Position numbers and translations under genes: made by a program
Shown: positions 41,694 through 50,512 of the stretch, in pieces
Numbering within the stretch: position 1 is the stretch's first letter
How the letters are laid out: every line of letters begins with the position of its first letter
Assembly: GCA_019454205.1 (NCBI GenBank)
Contig: CP075369.1
Location: 2,682,001 to 2,746,000, forward strand
Length of the DNA: 64,000 nt
Source of the DNA: Xanthobacteraceae bacterium
GTDB lineage: Bacteria > Pseudomonadota > Alphaproteobacteria > Rhizobiales > Xanthobacteraceae
Reading direction: 5' to 3'
The notes under the pieces: model-generated
Told to the model about the DNA's origin: nothing
Seen by the model: the letters and a program-made list of their open reading frames with translations, nothing else
The model's database searches: none

Positions 41694-42641
41694 TCAATCG
41701 TCGCCGTAAGGGCGGACCAGCGAGGGCATGTCGTGCTCGCGCTTCGGCGCGGTGACGGAGATATGCTCTTTCTCGATCACCTTGCGGCGCGTGAGGCGGC
41801 TCGTGGAGAGATCGTCCACCAGTTTTTGCGCGTCGCCCTGCTCGATGGCCTTCGCGAGGTTGCTCAGGTCGGCATTGAACTGCCGGAGCACGTCGAGCAC
41901 GGCTTCCTTGTTGTTCAGGAAGATGTCGCGCCACATCACGGGGTTCGACGAGGCGATGCGGGTGAAGTCGCGAAATCCGCTCGCCGAAAACTTCATCACT
42001 TCCGATTCCGACATTTCCTCGTGGCGCAGGCCGGTATGGAAAATCGCGAACGCGATCAGGTGCGGAAGATGGCTGGTGATCGCAAGCACGCGGTCGTGCT
42101 GCGCGACGTCCATCGTCTCCACTTCCGAGCCGAGCGCCTTCCAAAACGCGCGCACGGTTTCGACCGCGGCAGCGTCCGCGCCTTCCAGCGGCGTCACGAT
42201 GCACCAGCGGTTTTCGAACAGGTCGGCAAGGCCCGCTTCCGGCCCGGAATGTTCGGTGCCCGCCAGCGGATGCGCGGGCACGAGATGCACGCCCTTCGGC
42301 AGGTACGGGAGCATGTCGCGCACCACCGCGCCCTTCACCGAACCGACATCGCTGACGATGGCGCCCGGCTTGAGATGCGGGCCTATCTCTTTCGCCAGCG
42401 CGCCGTATTGCCCGACCGGGACGCAGGCAACGACGAGGTCCGCGCCCGCCACCGCTTCCGCGCTGGTGTCCACCACCTTTGCAAGTCCAAGGCCGAGTTC
42501 GGCCACGACTTTGCGCACCTTCGGCACTGCGTCGGTCACAACGATCTCGCGCGCGATCCCGCCTGCGCTCGCGGCGCGCGTGATCGACGAGCCGATCAGG
42601 CCCTGGCCGAGAATGGCAAGGCGTTGCACCACAGGAGCCAT
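41694..42641 (-). CDS. tyrC: Prephenate/arogenate dehydrogenase
   Basis: The 315-residue NAD-dependent enzyme works in tyrosine synthesis. The dinucleotide loop is LAILGQGLIGSSITRAA (residues about 8-24). Later blocks are VSDVGSVKGAV, PAHPLAGTEHSGPEA and SHLPHLIAFAI with the catalytic-type His residues. Whether prephenate or arogenate is used cannot be told. The ATG at 42641 follows the hisC stop by 14 bases. Confidence 0.9.
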   Translation of the reverse strand: MAPVVQRLAILGQGLIGSSITRAASAGGIAREIVVTDAVPKVRKVVAELGLGLAKVVDTSAEAVAGADLVVACVPVGQYGALAKEIGPHLKPGAIVSDVGSVKGAVVRDMLPYLPKGVHLVPAHPLAGTEHSGPEAGLADLFENRWCIVTPLEGADAAAVETVRAFWKALGSEVETMDVAQHDRVLAITSHLPHLIAFAIFHTGLRHEEMSESEVMKFSASGFRDFTRIASSNPVMWRDIFLNNKEAVLDVLRQFNADLSNLAKAIEQGDAQKLVDDLSTSRLTRRKVIEKEHISVTAPKREHDMPSLVRPYGDD

Positions 42642-42655
42642 AACGCGAAAGTCCG

Positions 42656-43762
42656 TTACTTCATGAACGCAGCGAGCGACTGCACCACCAGCCGGTTCGC
42701 TTCTTCGGTGCCGACCGTCATGCGCAACGCATTCGGCAATTTGTAGGCGCCGACCTGCCGCAGCACGATCCCGCGCTTCAGCAGGAACGCATCTGCGTCT
42801 TTCGCAGTCTTCCCCGTGGTCTGCGGGAAGTGGATCAGCAGGAAATTGCCGACGCTCGGCGTCACCTCCAGGCCGAGCTTGCCGATTTCCTCGATCAGCC
42901 ACGGCAGCCATTGGGAGTTGTGCGCGACCGCCTTCTCCAGATGCGCGCTGTCGGAGAGCGCCGCCACGCCGGCCGCGATCGACGGTGCGCCGACATTAAA
43001 CGGCCCGCGCGTGCGGTTGATCGCGTCCACGACATGCGCCGGGCCGTACATCCAGCCGATGCGCAGCGCGGCAAGGCCGTAGATTTTCGAGAACGTGCGG
43101 GTCATGACCACGTTGTCGTTGGTCGCGACCAGTTCGATGCCGGTCTCGTAATCGTTGCGGCGGACATATTCGGCGTAAGCCGCGTCGAGCACGAGCATGA
43201 CGTTGCCCGGCAGCGCCGCGTGCAGGCGGCGTACTTCCGTGTGCGGAATATAAGTGCCGGTCGGATTGTTCGGGTTCGCGAGAAACACCATCCGCGTCTT
43301 CGGCGTGATGCACGACAGGATCGTGTCCACGTCCGCACGATAGTTCTTCTCGGAAGCGACCACCGGCTTCGCGCCGGTCGCAAGCGTCACGTTGCGATAG
43401 ACGAGGAATCCGTGGGTCGTGAACACCGCTTCGTCGCCGTCGGACAAATATGTATGCGCGAGCAGGTTCAGGATTTCGTCCGATCCGGCGCCGCAAACGA
43501 TGCGCGCCGGGTCGAGGCCATAAGCCTTGCCGATCGCATCGCGCAGGTCGGACGACGCGCCGTCCGGATAAAGTTCGAGCGTCTCGCCCGCCTTGCGATA
43601 GGCCTCGATTGCCTTCGGGCTTGGACCGAGCGGCGTTTCGTTGGACGAGAGCTTGTGCACCTTCGCAACACCCGGCGCATGGCTACGGCCCGGCACGTAG
43701 GCCTCGATATCGAGGACGCCGGCACGGGGAACGGGGCGAAGGGAATCCGACGAAGCGCTCAT
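42656..43762 (-). CDS. hisC: Histidinol-phosphate/aromatic aminotransferase
   Basis: The 368-residue PLP aminotransferase of class II has KLSSNETPLGPSPKA at the start, NPNNPTGTYIP, and the PLP lysine in TRTFSKIYGLAALRIGW. Members of this family next to tyrC often act on aromatic amino acids, so the role may be in phenylalanine/tyrosine rather than histidine synthesis. It sits between the chorismate mutase gene (28 bases upstream) and tyrC. Confidence 0.9.
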   Translation of the reverse strand: MSASSDSLRPVPRAGVLDIEAYVPGRSHAPGVAKVHKLSSNETPLGPSPKAIEAYRKAGETLELYPDGASSDLRDAIGKAYGLDPARIVCGAGSDEILNLLAHTYLSDGDEAVFTTHGFLVYRNVTLATGAKPVVASEKNYRADVDTILSCITPKTRMVFLANPNNPTGTYIPHTEVRRLHAALPGNVMLVLDAAYAEYVRRNDYETGIELVATNDNVVMTRTFSKIYGLAALRIGWMYGPAHVVDAINRTRGPFNVGAPSIAAGVAALSDSAHLEKAVAHNSQWLPWLIEEIGKLGLEVTPSVGNFLLIHFPQTTGKTAKDADAFLLKRGIVLRQVGAYKLPNALRMTVGTEEANRLVVQSLAAFMK

Positions 43763-43790
43763 CACTCTGGTCCTGAAAATGGCCCGCGCG

Positions 43791-44654
43791 TCAGCGGGGC
43801 GAGACGGTATAGCGGGTCGCGTGGCCACCGGCGAGGGCGTAGGACCGCACCGAGGCTCCGGCCGCCTTCAGGCTTTCGAGGATTTCCTCGAGTTTGCGCT
43901 CCTGCGGAACGGAGACCAGCAATGCCGCTCCCTCATGGCCGCCATCGGGCAACGCGATCACCTCGGCGAGCGGCGACAATGCGCGGGCCGCAGCTGCGCT
44001 CCAGCCCGCCACATGCACGCTCCAGACCTCGACCTCGTTCAGCGCCGCTTCCGGCGCGAGTGGCTTCGACACCACGAACAGCGGCAACGCCGCCGGATGA
44101 TCGCCGCGCTCCACGAAGGGAAGCCGCGCGATGATCTTCGGCTTGCCCTCGCCTTCCAGTGCGCGCCACCACGCGCTGGTGCCCGCAACACCTTCCGCGC
44201 GCACAAGGCCGAGATCGCCGCGCGAAGCAGCCACTGCGTCGATCACGGAGCTTGCCCCGACATGCTGCAACACCGGCACCGTGTAGCCGAAGTGGAATCG
44301 CACGCTGTCGCGCACCAGCGCATCGCCGGAGGCGAGGTCGACATGCACCGAATAAGGCTGCTGGACATAGGTGAAGGTCGCGATGATGACGCGCCAGATG
44401 CTCTCCACCGTATCCAGCGGCAGCAGGCCGCGATGGCGCTCCACCAACGCGCGCATCATGGAGGCTTCGCGCGCAGGACGGAATGCCGAGCCGGTCTCGT
44501 TCGACTTCTTCACGGCGATCAGCGTGCCGATGATCTCGCTGCGCTCGATCAGCAGTTCGTGCATCGCGCGGTCGATGCGGTCGATCTCCGTGCGCAGATC
44601 GGCAAGCGTGGGCGCTGCCCCCGCGTCTTTTCCCGATTTCGGCGTATTAACCAT
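43791..44654 (-). CDS. Chorismate mutase with C-terminal regulatory-like region
   Basis: The 287-residue protein starts with an AroQ-type helical chorismate mutase (TLADLRTEIDRIDRAMHELLIERSEIIG and KKSNETGSAFRPAREASMMRALVERH). The other two thirds resemble a periplasmic-binding/prephenate-dehydratase-like fold without the catalytic TRF triad (TSAWWRALEGE at the equivalent place), so it is probably not a P-protein. I recall this layout from the chorismate mutase-hisC-tyrC group of Bradyrhizobium. The start at 44654 is the ATG nearest the conserved part. Confidence 0.85.
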   Translation of the reverse strand: MVNTPKSGKDAGAAPTLADLRTEIDRIDRAMHELLIERSEIIGTLIAVKKSNETGSAFRPAREASMMRALVERHRGLLPLDTVESIWRVIIATFTYVQQPYSVHVDLASGDALVRDSVRFHFGYTVPVLQHVGASSVIDAVAASRGDLGLVRAEGVAGTSAWWRALEGEGKPKIIARLPFVERGDHPAALPLFVVSKPLAPEAALNEVEVWSVHVAGWSAAAARALSPLAEVIALPDGGHEGAALLVSVPQERKLEEILESLKAAGASVRSYALAGGHATRYTVSPR

Positions 44655-44762
44655 TGGCTGTGCGCGCTGCCTGTGAAGATGCGCCGTGATAGCGCGCCCC
44701 CGGAGCCTTCGCAAAGCCGCGATTGACAGCGATAGGCAGCGCTCCCTACGACAAGCCCCTGC

Positions 44763-44771
44763 TGCTATACT
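44763..44771 (+). promoter_or_regulatory. Extended -10 promoter candidate for metX
   Basis: TGCTATACT matches an extended -10 (TGnTATAAT) 22 bases before the metX ATG. A TTGACA at 44723-44728 is too far upstream for it but could pair with a weaker -10 (TACGAC at 44747). Confidence 0.35.
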
Positions 44772-44792
44772 GGCGCGTCAGCCGAGGAAGCC

Positions 44793-45995
44793 ATGACCAT
44801 CGTTCGCATGGAGCGCGAGGAATCGAACAGCCGGGCGGAAGCAGTCCGCCGCGAGGCTGACGAACCGCGTTCCGAGGTCGCCCGCTTCGGCGCCGACAAG
44901 CCGCTGAAGCTCGACGGCGGTGCGGAGCTTTCGCCCTATCAGGTCGCCTACCAGACCTACGGCAAGCTGAACGCTGACAAATCCAACGCCATCCTGATCT
45001 GCCACGCGCTGACCGGCGACCAGCACGTCCATAACGTGCACCCGGTGACCGGCAAGGACGGCTGGTGGGACTCCATTGTCGGTCCGGGCCTGCCGATCGA
45101 CACCGAGCGCTTCTTCGTCATCTGTTCCAACGTACTCGGCGGCTGCATGGGCACCACCGGCCCCGCGTCGAAAAATCCCGCGACCGGCGAACCGTATGGC
45201 CTGTCGTTCCCGGTGGTCACCATCCGCGACATGGTCCGCGCGCAGGCAGCACTCCTCGACTATCTCGGCATCGAGAAACTGCTTTGCGTCACCGGCGGCT
45301 CCATGGGCGGCATGCAGGTGCTGCAATGGGCGGTGTCGTATCCGGATCGGATTCTTTCCGCGCTGCCCATCGCCTGCGCCGCGCGTCACTCGGCGCAGAA
45401 CATCGCCTTCCATGAAGTCGGCCGTCAGGCGGTGATGGCCGATCCCGACTGGCGCGACGGAAAATATCTCGTACAGGGTACCAGCCCGCGCCGCGGCCTC
45501 GCCGTCGCGCGCATGGCCGCGCACATCACCTATCTCTCGGACGCGGCGCTGCACCGGAAATTCGGCCGCCGCCTGCAAGACCGTGCGTTGCCGACCTTCG
45601 GCTTCGATGCGGATTTCCAGGTCGAGAATTATCTCCGCTATCAGGGATCGTCCTTCGTCGAGCGCTTCGATGCGAACAGCTATCTCTACATCACCCGCGC
45701 GATGGACTACTTCGATCTCGCGGGCGAGCACGGCGACGTGCTGGCCAATGCGTTCCGCAACCTGAAGGCGCGCATTTGCGCCGTGTCGTTCACCTCCGAC
45801 TGGCTGTTCCCGACTTCGGAAGCCCGGCAAGTCGTGCATGCGCTGAACGCTGCCGGCGCGCCGGTCTCGTTCGCGGAAATTGAAACCGACAAGGGCCACG
45901 ACGCCTTCCTGCTCGACGAGCCGGAACTGTTCGCGATCGTGCGCGGCTTCCTCGACTCGGCCGCGAAGAAGCACGGCGTGAAGGTCCCGAAGTAA
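44793..45995 (+). CDS. metX: Homoserine O-acetyltransferase
   Basis: The 400-residue alpha/beta hydrolase transfers acetyl (or succinyl) to homoserine in methionine synthesis. The nucleophile is Ser170 in TGGSMGGMQVLQW. Other family blocks are ICHALTGDQHVHNVHP, SNVLGGCMGTTGP and the late TSDWLFPTSE (Asp) and GHDAFLLD (His) pieces. GAGGAAG precedes the start. metW follows after two bases, the common alphaproteobacterial pair. Confidence 0.95.
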   Translation: MTIVRMEREESNSRAEAVRREADEPRSEVARFGADKPLKLDGGAELSPYQVAYQTYGKLNADKSNAILICHALTGDQHVHNVHPVTGKDGWWDSIVGPGLPIDTERFFVICSNVLGGCMGTTGPASKNPATGEPYGLSFPVVTIRDMVRAQAALLDYLGIEKLLCVTGGSMGGMQVLQWAVSYPDRILSALPIACAARHSAQNIAFHEVGRQAVMADPDWRDGKYLVQGTSPRRGLAVARMAAHITYLSDAALHRKFGRRLQDRALPTFGFDADFQVENYLRYQGSSFVERFDANSYLYITRAMDYFDLAGEHGDVLANAFRNLKARICAVSFTSDWLFPTSEARQVVHALNAAGAPVSFAEIETDKGHDAFLLDEPELFAIVRGFLDSAAKKHGVKVPK

Positions 45996-45997
45996 AC

Positions 45998-46654
45998 ATG
46001 CTCACCACTACCAATCCCGGCGCGTTCACCGCGCATGCCGTTCCAAGAGCGCCGCGCGTCGACCTCGTCGTGGTCGCGAACATGGTGGAGCCGGGTTCGC
46101 GCGTGCTGGACGTCGGCTGCGGCGACGGCGAGCTGCTGCAACTGCTCGCAGAGACCCGCAATGTCGATGCGCGCGGCATCGAGATTTCGCGCGACGGCGT
46201 GAACGAATGTGTCGCGAAGGGCCTCGCCGTGATTCAGGGCGACGCCGATACCGACCTCGCCGACTATCCCGACAATACCTTCGACTACGTCATCCTTTCG
46301 CAGACGATTCAGGCCACGCGCCGCCCGCGCTGGGTGCTGGAACAGATGCTGCGTATCGGCCGCCGCGTGATCGTATCGTTTCCGAACTTCGGCCACTGGC
46401 GCATCCGCGGCCAGTTGCTATGGAACGGCCGCATGCCGGTGACGAAGAACCTTCCCGTTAGCTGGTACGACACGCCGAATATCCACTTCTGCACCATCCG
46501 CGATTTCGTCGAACTGACGCGCGAACTGGACGCGAAGATCGAGCGCGCGGTTGCGTTCGGACCGAGCGGCGGGCGCGTGCGCTTCGATGCGCCGTGGTGG
46601 TTCTGGAATATGTTCGGCGAGCAGGCGGTATTCCTGCTGTCCCGCAAACCTTAG
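45998..46654 (+). CDS. metW: Methionine biosynthesis protein MetW
   Basis: The 218-residue methyltransferase-fold protein always accompanies metX in proteobacteria and supports homoserine acyltransferase activity. Motif I is RVLDVGCGDGELLQLL (residues about 33-48), then RGIEISRDGV and YPDNTFDYVILSQTIQA, all typical of MetW. It lies two bases after metX, so the two are translated together. Its end overlaps the convergent methyltransferase gene by four bases. Confidence 0.95.
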   Translation: MLTTTNPGAFTAHAVPRAPRVDLVVVANMVEPGSRVLDVGCGDGELLQLLAETRNVDARGIEISRDGVNECVAKGLAVIQGDADTDLADYPDNTFDYVILSQTIQATRRPRWVLEQMLRIGRRVIVSFPNFGHWRIRGQLLWNGRMPVTKNLPVSWYDTPNIHFCTIRDFVELTRELDAKIERAVAFGPSGGRVRFDAPWWFWNMFGEQAVFLLSRKP

Positions 46655-47370
46655 GCGGGCTGCGCGCCTGCGGGCGCAAGCACGGTTGCTTCGCGGAATT
46701 TCTTCACCTGTACCGGCCGCCACACCTGCTTGGTCGCCTCCACGATATGCACGCCGTGAAACGGGAGTGAGAGCGCCGCGCCCGTGCGCTCCCATGCCGG
46801 CGCAGTGCGCAGCCACCAGCGCCGCGCCACCGGCGGAAACCACAAGGCCTCATGCCAGCCGACCGGCGTGAACAGCGCCTCGCGCAACAAGGTGAGCAAC
46901 TGAGAGCGCGAGAACGGCTGGCCGTGACCGAACGGCGTCGAATCCATCCGCGCCCAGGGTCCGCGCCGGTTCGGCACCACGAGCAACATGCGTCCGCCCG
47001 GCGCCAGCACGCGCCAGACTTCCTTCAGCATCTCCGCCGCATTCGGCGTCATTTCCAAGGCGTGGACCGCAAGCACGCGGTCGATCATGGCGTCGCGCAG
47101 CGGCATTTCGATCTCTGATACGAGCGCGGCCAGCGTCGGCGATGCGGACGGCCACTTCACCACGCCCTGCGCGCCCGGCATGAACGCAAACGTATGCTCG
47201 CCTTCGTCGCGGAACACGCCGAGATAAGGCGTCGCATAACCGAGACCCAGCACCGACATGCCTTTCGTATCCGGCCAGCGTGTGCGGATCGCGCGCGTCA
47301 AGAACCGCCGCGTCATGGTGCCGAGCGGCTGTGCGTAGAACGAGCGAAGATCGACGACGTCGAGGAACAT
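46651..47370 (-). CDS. Class I SAM-dependent methyltransferase
   Basis: The 239-residue protein has a methyltransferase core with GMSVLGLGYATPYLG as a variant motif I and VHALEMTPNAAEMLKEVWRVLAPGGRMLLVVPNRRGPWAR as the Methyltransf_11-type end of the core. The C-terminal 50 residues include EATKQVWRPV. It converges on metW and is divergent from gloB. The substrate is unknown. Confidence 0.85.
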   Translation of the reverse strand: MFLDVVDLRSFYAQPLGTMTRRFLTRAIRTRWPDTKGMSVLGLGYATPYLGVFRDEGEHTFAFMPGAQGVVKWPSASPTLAALVSEIEMPLRDAMIDRVLAVHALEMTPNAAEMLKEVWRVLAPGGRMLLVVPNRRGPWARMDSTPFGHGQPFSRSQLLTLLREALFTPVGWHEALWFPPVARRWWLRTAPAWERTGAALSLPFHGVHIVEATKQVWRPVQVKKFREATVLAPAGAQPA

Positions 47371-47491
47371 GCGGGCGCGGATACCGTTATCTTGGAGACT
47401 AGCGTTGCTTCGCCGCAGCCGGAAGGAGCGTCTTGCAGCGGTTATCCGGGACGACTACGTTCCTTTTACAGCAGACAAAACGGAGCAAGTA

Positions 47492-48265
47492 ATGGCGGTC
47501 GAAGTTCGCCTGATTCCCTGCCTGAGCGATAATTACGCGGTTCTGATTCACCATGCCGATAGCAAGACCACCGCGCTGATCGACGCACCGGAGCCCGGAC
47601 CGATTCTGGAGGCGCTCGCGCGGGAAGGCTGGAACCTCACCCATATCCTGATCACGCATCATCATGCGGATCATGTGCAGGGCATCGCCGCGATCCGTGA
47701 AAAATTCCCGGTGCCGGTTTACGGCCCGCGCGCGGAAGCGGACAAGATCCCCGGCATTTCCGTGAAGCTCGGCCATCTCGATGTCGCGGAAGTCGGTCCG
47801 CTGCGCGCCGACGTGATCGACACGCCAGGCCACACTGCGGGTCACATTTCCTATCACTTCCCGAAGGAAATGCTGCTGTTCTCCGGCGACACGTTGTTTG
47901 CGCTCGGCTGCGGACGTCCGTTCGAGCGGCCCGCGGAAGTGCTGTGGCAATCGCTCCTGAAGCTGCGCGAGCTTCCGCCCGAAACCAAAATCTATTGCGG
48001 GCACGAATACACGCTTTCCAATGCAAAATTTTCGGTCACCGTCGATCCCAACAACACGCAGTTGAAGGAACGCCTCAAGCAGATCGAAGCGATGCGCGCG
48101 AAGGGCGAACCCACCGTGCCCTCGACCATGGAGGAGGAGCTTCACACCAATCCGTTCCTGCGCGCCGATAACCCGGATGTGCAGGAAGCGGTCGGCATGA
48201 AGGGCGAGGATTCCGGCGCCGTGTTCACGAAGCTCCGCGAACTCAAGAATACGTTCAAGGGATGA
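47492..48265 (+). CDS. gloB: Hydroxyacylglutathione hydrolase (glyoxalase II)
   Basis: The 257-residue metallo-beta-lactamase-fold enzyme splits S-lactoylglutathione in methylglyoxal removal. The metal motif THHHADH lies at residues 55-61; GHTAGHISYHF, FSGDTLFALGCGRPFE and YCGHEYTLSNAKF complete the binuclear site and glutathione loop. The start at 47492 follows CGGAGCAAGTA. Its stop overlaps the cupin gene start by four bases (ATGA). Confidence 0.94.
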   Translation: MAVEVRLIPCLSDNYAVLIHHADSKTTALIDAPEPGPILEALAREGWNLTHILITHHHADHVQGIAAIREKFPVPVYGPRAEADKIPGISVKLGHLDVAEVGPLRADVIDTPGHTAGHISYHFPKEMLLFSGDTLFALGCGRPFERPAEVLWQSLLKLRELPPETKIYCGHEYTLSNAKFSVTVDPNNTQLKERLKQIEAMRAKGEPTVPSTMEEELHTNPFLRADNPDVQEAVGMKGEDSGAVFTKLRELKNTFKG

Positions 48266-48711
48266 GCATTACCGCGCTATCGGCTGCGGAAGTGATTGCG
48301 CTGCTCGACCTGCGCCCGCATCCGGAGGGCGGCCATTTCCGCGAGACCTTCCGCGACATGCGCAGGACGGACGGACGCGCTGCATCGACGGCGATCTATT
48401 TCCTGCTCGCGAAAGGCGAGCGCTCGCACTGGCACAAGGTCGATGCCGCGGAATGCTGGCACTACTACGCGGGCGCGCCGCTTGCCCTGCACTACGCAGC
48501 CAGCGAACATACGCCGGCCGCCGCGATCACGCTCGGCACCGACATCACAAACGGCCAGCAGCCGCAATTCGTGATCCCGCAGGACAACTGGCAAGCCGCG
48601 GAAACACTCGGCGAATGGACGCTGGTTGGCTGCACCGTCGCGCCGGGCTTTGAATTTTCCGGTTTCATGCTCGCTAGGAAAGATTGGTCACCCGGACCTT
48701 TGAGCGAGTGA
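48262..48711 (+). CDS. Cupin domain protein (DUF985)
   Basis: The 149-residue protein matches the DUF985 cupin family: HPEGGHFRETFRD near the start, SHWHKVDAAECWHYYAGAPL as the metal-binding-like strand, and VGCTVAPGFEFSGFML at the end. It has no assigned reaction. Translation is probably coupled to gloB. The last 38 bases overlap the convergent permease gene. Confidence 0.88.
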   Translation: MSITALSAAEVIALLDLRPHPEGGHFRETFRDMRRTDGRAASTAIYFLLAKGERSHWHKVDAAECWHYYAGAPLALHYAASEHTPAAAITLGTDITNGQQPQFVIPQDNWQAAETLGEWTLVGCTVAPGFEFSGFMLARKDWSPGPLSE

Positions 48712-49582
48712 ACATGTCTTTCGCGGCAACGACGCCGCCGAGCGAAATCAGGATAGCCGCAAGCGCCAGCGACCAGCGCGGCTCTGCATAGCCCGCGAGC
48801 ACCAGAAAGATCGTCGAGAGCAACGGCGCTGCATAGGAAGCGGCGCCGAGCGCGCGGATGTCGCCGAACTTCACGCCGCGATCCCACGCATAGAACGCAA
48901 GCCCCACGGGGAAGATTCCAAGTGCAATGACGCTCAGCCATTGCAGCGTGTTCGCAGGCCACACCGTTTGTTCAAACGACAAATGACAAGCCAGCGAAAG
49001 CGCCGCGGTCGCAAGGCAGAACCCTGCCACCGCATCGCTCGGCACGTTCTTGAAGGGCCGCGACAACACCGAGTACCCTGACCACGCCAGCGCCGCGCCG
49101 AGCGCACAGAGATAGCCGAAGATGTATTCGCGCTTGATCTCGACCCCGCGCATGCCCGCGATCAGCACGAGCGTTCCCGCCAGACCGAGCAACACGCCGA
49201 GGATGTGATGGGGTTTCAGCTTTTCGCCCGGTAGCAACGCCGAGAACAACACGATCAGCAACGGCCATAGATAATTGAACAACTGCGCTTCCGCCGGAGG
49301 CGCGAGCCGCAGCGCCGCGAAATAGAGCGCGTGATAGCCGAACAAACCGCCGACACCGAGCAACCACACCACGGGCGGCTGCTTCAGCGAACGCGCAGCA
49401 TCAGGCCGTGCGATCCAGCTTGCCACGCCGATCAGCCCGCCGATCAGGAAAGTAATCGCCGCGAGTTGGAACGGCGGCATCGTCCCGCTTGCCACCGTGA
49501 GCAGCGACAGGAACGACCACATGAAAACGGCGGCAAGGCCCGTAAGCGTCGCCGCCGTTTGCGTCGAGGGAGATGACTGCAT
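48674..49582 (-). CDS. DMT family (EamA) transporter
   Basis: The 302-residue permease has ten helices in two EamA repeats. The segment APPAEAQLFNYLWPLLIVLFSALL resembles the YddG-type aromatic amino acid exporters, and AWDRGVKFGDIRALGAASYAAPLL the second repeat. The substrate is unknown. The last 38 bases overlap the cupin gene. A large palindrome separates it from phaB. Confidence 0.85.
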   Translation of the reverse strand: MQSSPSTQTAATLTGLAAVFMWSFLSLLTVASGTMPPFQLAAITFLIGGLIGVASWIARPDAARSLKQPPVVWLLGVGGLFGYHALYFAALRLAPPAEAQLFNYLWPLLIVLFSALLPGEKLKPHHILGVLLGLAGTLVLIAGMRGVEIKREYIFGYLCALGAALAWSGYSVLSRPFKNVPSDAVAGFCLATAALSLACHLSFEQTVWPANTLQWLSVIALGIFPVGLAFYAWDRGVKFGDIRALGAASYAAPLLSTIFLVLAGYAEPRWSLALAAILISLGGVVAAKDMFTRSKVRVTNLS

Positions 49583-49595
49583 CGATTTTTATCTG

Positions 49596-49650
49596 CCCAT
49601 CCGCTCGCTATCGCTAGCCCCTCGCCAACCGGCGAGGGTTTCAGGATGGG
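49596..49650. repeat. Nested palindrome downstream of phaB
   Basis: The outer arms CCCATCC/GGATGGG (49596-49602, 49644-49650) enclose a perfect inner hairpin CCCTCGCC-aacc-GGCGAGGG (49619-49638). It begins right after the phaB stop, so it may end or stabilise the phaB transcript. The inner CGCTCGCTATCGCTAGC resembles the centre of the repeat at 8829-8874. Confidence 0.6.
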
Positions 49651-50376
49651 TTACGTAATGTACTGCGCGCCGTTCACAGTCATCGTGGAGCCGGTGATGA
49701 AGCCTGCGTCGTCGCTTGCGAGGAACACCACGCAGCGCGCGATTTCGTTGGCTTCCCCAAGACGGCCCACCGGAATCTGCGGAATGATATTCTTCTCCAG
49801 CACATCCTTCGGCACCGCTTGCACCATCTCAGTGTTGATGTAGCCTGGACAGATCGCGTTCACGGTGATGCCCGCTTTCGCCGATTCCTGCGCCAGCGCT
49901 TTGGTGAAACCGATGTCGCCTGCTTTCGCCGCCGAATAGTTGGTCTGGCCCATCTGGCCTTTCTGGCCGTTGATCGACGAAATGTTGACGATGCGGCCGA
50001 ACTTGCGCGCGCGCATGCCCTCGATCACCGGGCGGCACATATTGAACAGCGAGTTGAGGTTCGTGGTGATAACTGCGTTCCACTGGTCGGCGGTCATGCG
50101 ATGCAGCATCGCGTCGCGCGTGATGCCCGCGTTGTTGACCAGCACCTCGATCGGCCCGAGATCGGCCTCGACCTTCTTGATGCCTTCCGAACAGGCGTCG
50201 AAGGAGCTTACATCCCACTTGTAGACGTTGATGCCCGTCTCGCCCTTGAACTTCGCCGCTGCTTCGTCGTTGCCGCCGTAGTTGGCCGCAACCTTGTAAC
50301 CTGCATCCTTCAGCGCTCTGGAAATTGCAGCCCCGATTCCACGGGTGCCGCCGGAAACCAACGCAACGCGTGCCAT
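49651..50376 (-). CDS. phaB: Acetoacetyl-CoA reductase
   Basis: The 241-residue short-chain dehydrogenase reduces acetoacetyl-CoA to (R)-3-hydroxybutyryl-CoA with NADPH. The coenzyme loop is ALVSGGTRGIGAAIS (about residues 5-19), and the catalytic Tyr/Lys lie in NYSAAKAGDIGF with SSINGQKGQMGQT just before, the PhaB pattern. The late GYINTEMVQAVP block is also typical. It lies downstream of phaA on the same strand. Confidence 0.96.
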   Translation of the reverse strand: MARVALVSGGTRGIGAAISRALKDAGYKVAANYGGNDEAAAKFKGETGINVYKWDVSSFDACSEGIKKVEADLGPIEVLVNNAGITRDAMLHRMTADQWNAVITTNLNSLFNMCRPVIEGMRARKFGRIVNISSINGQKGQMGQTNYSAAKAGDIGFTKALAQESAKAGITVNAICPGYINTEMVQAVPKDVLEKNIIPQIPVGRLGEANEIARCVVFLASDDAGFITGSTMTVNGAQYIT

Positions 50377-50443
50377 GTCCCTCTCCTTGGTCGTGGCCGT
50401 CTATGCGGCCATCCTTCTCCCGATACCATTCTTCAAGACGACA

Positions 50444-50466
50444 ATGCCCGGGACAAGCCCGGGCAT
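50444..50466. repeat. Palindrome between phaA and phaB
   Basis: ATGCCCGGG-acaag-CCCGGGCAT is a perfect 9-bp inverted repeat in the 136-base gap. It resembles a type of interspersed palindrome I recall from Bradyrhizobium genomes. On the minus strand it lies downstream of the phaA stop and may pause or end part of the transcription. Confidence 0.65.
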
Positions 50467-50512
50467 CACGTTATTTAGTCGAGGAGACGTTTTTGATTTT
50501 GTGCGTTGCGTT

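Noticed and set aside
44655..44792. SAM-II riboswitch upstream of metX
   Set aside because: Such elements are common before metX in alphaproteobacteria, but I could not find the conserved pseudoknot sequence.
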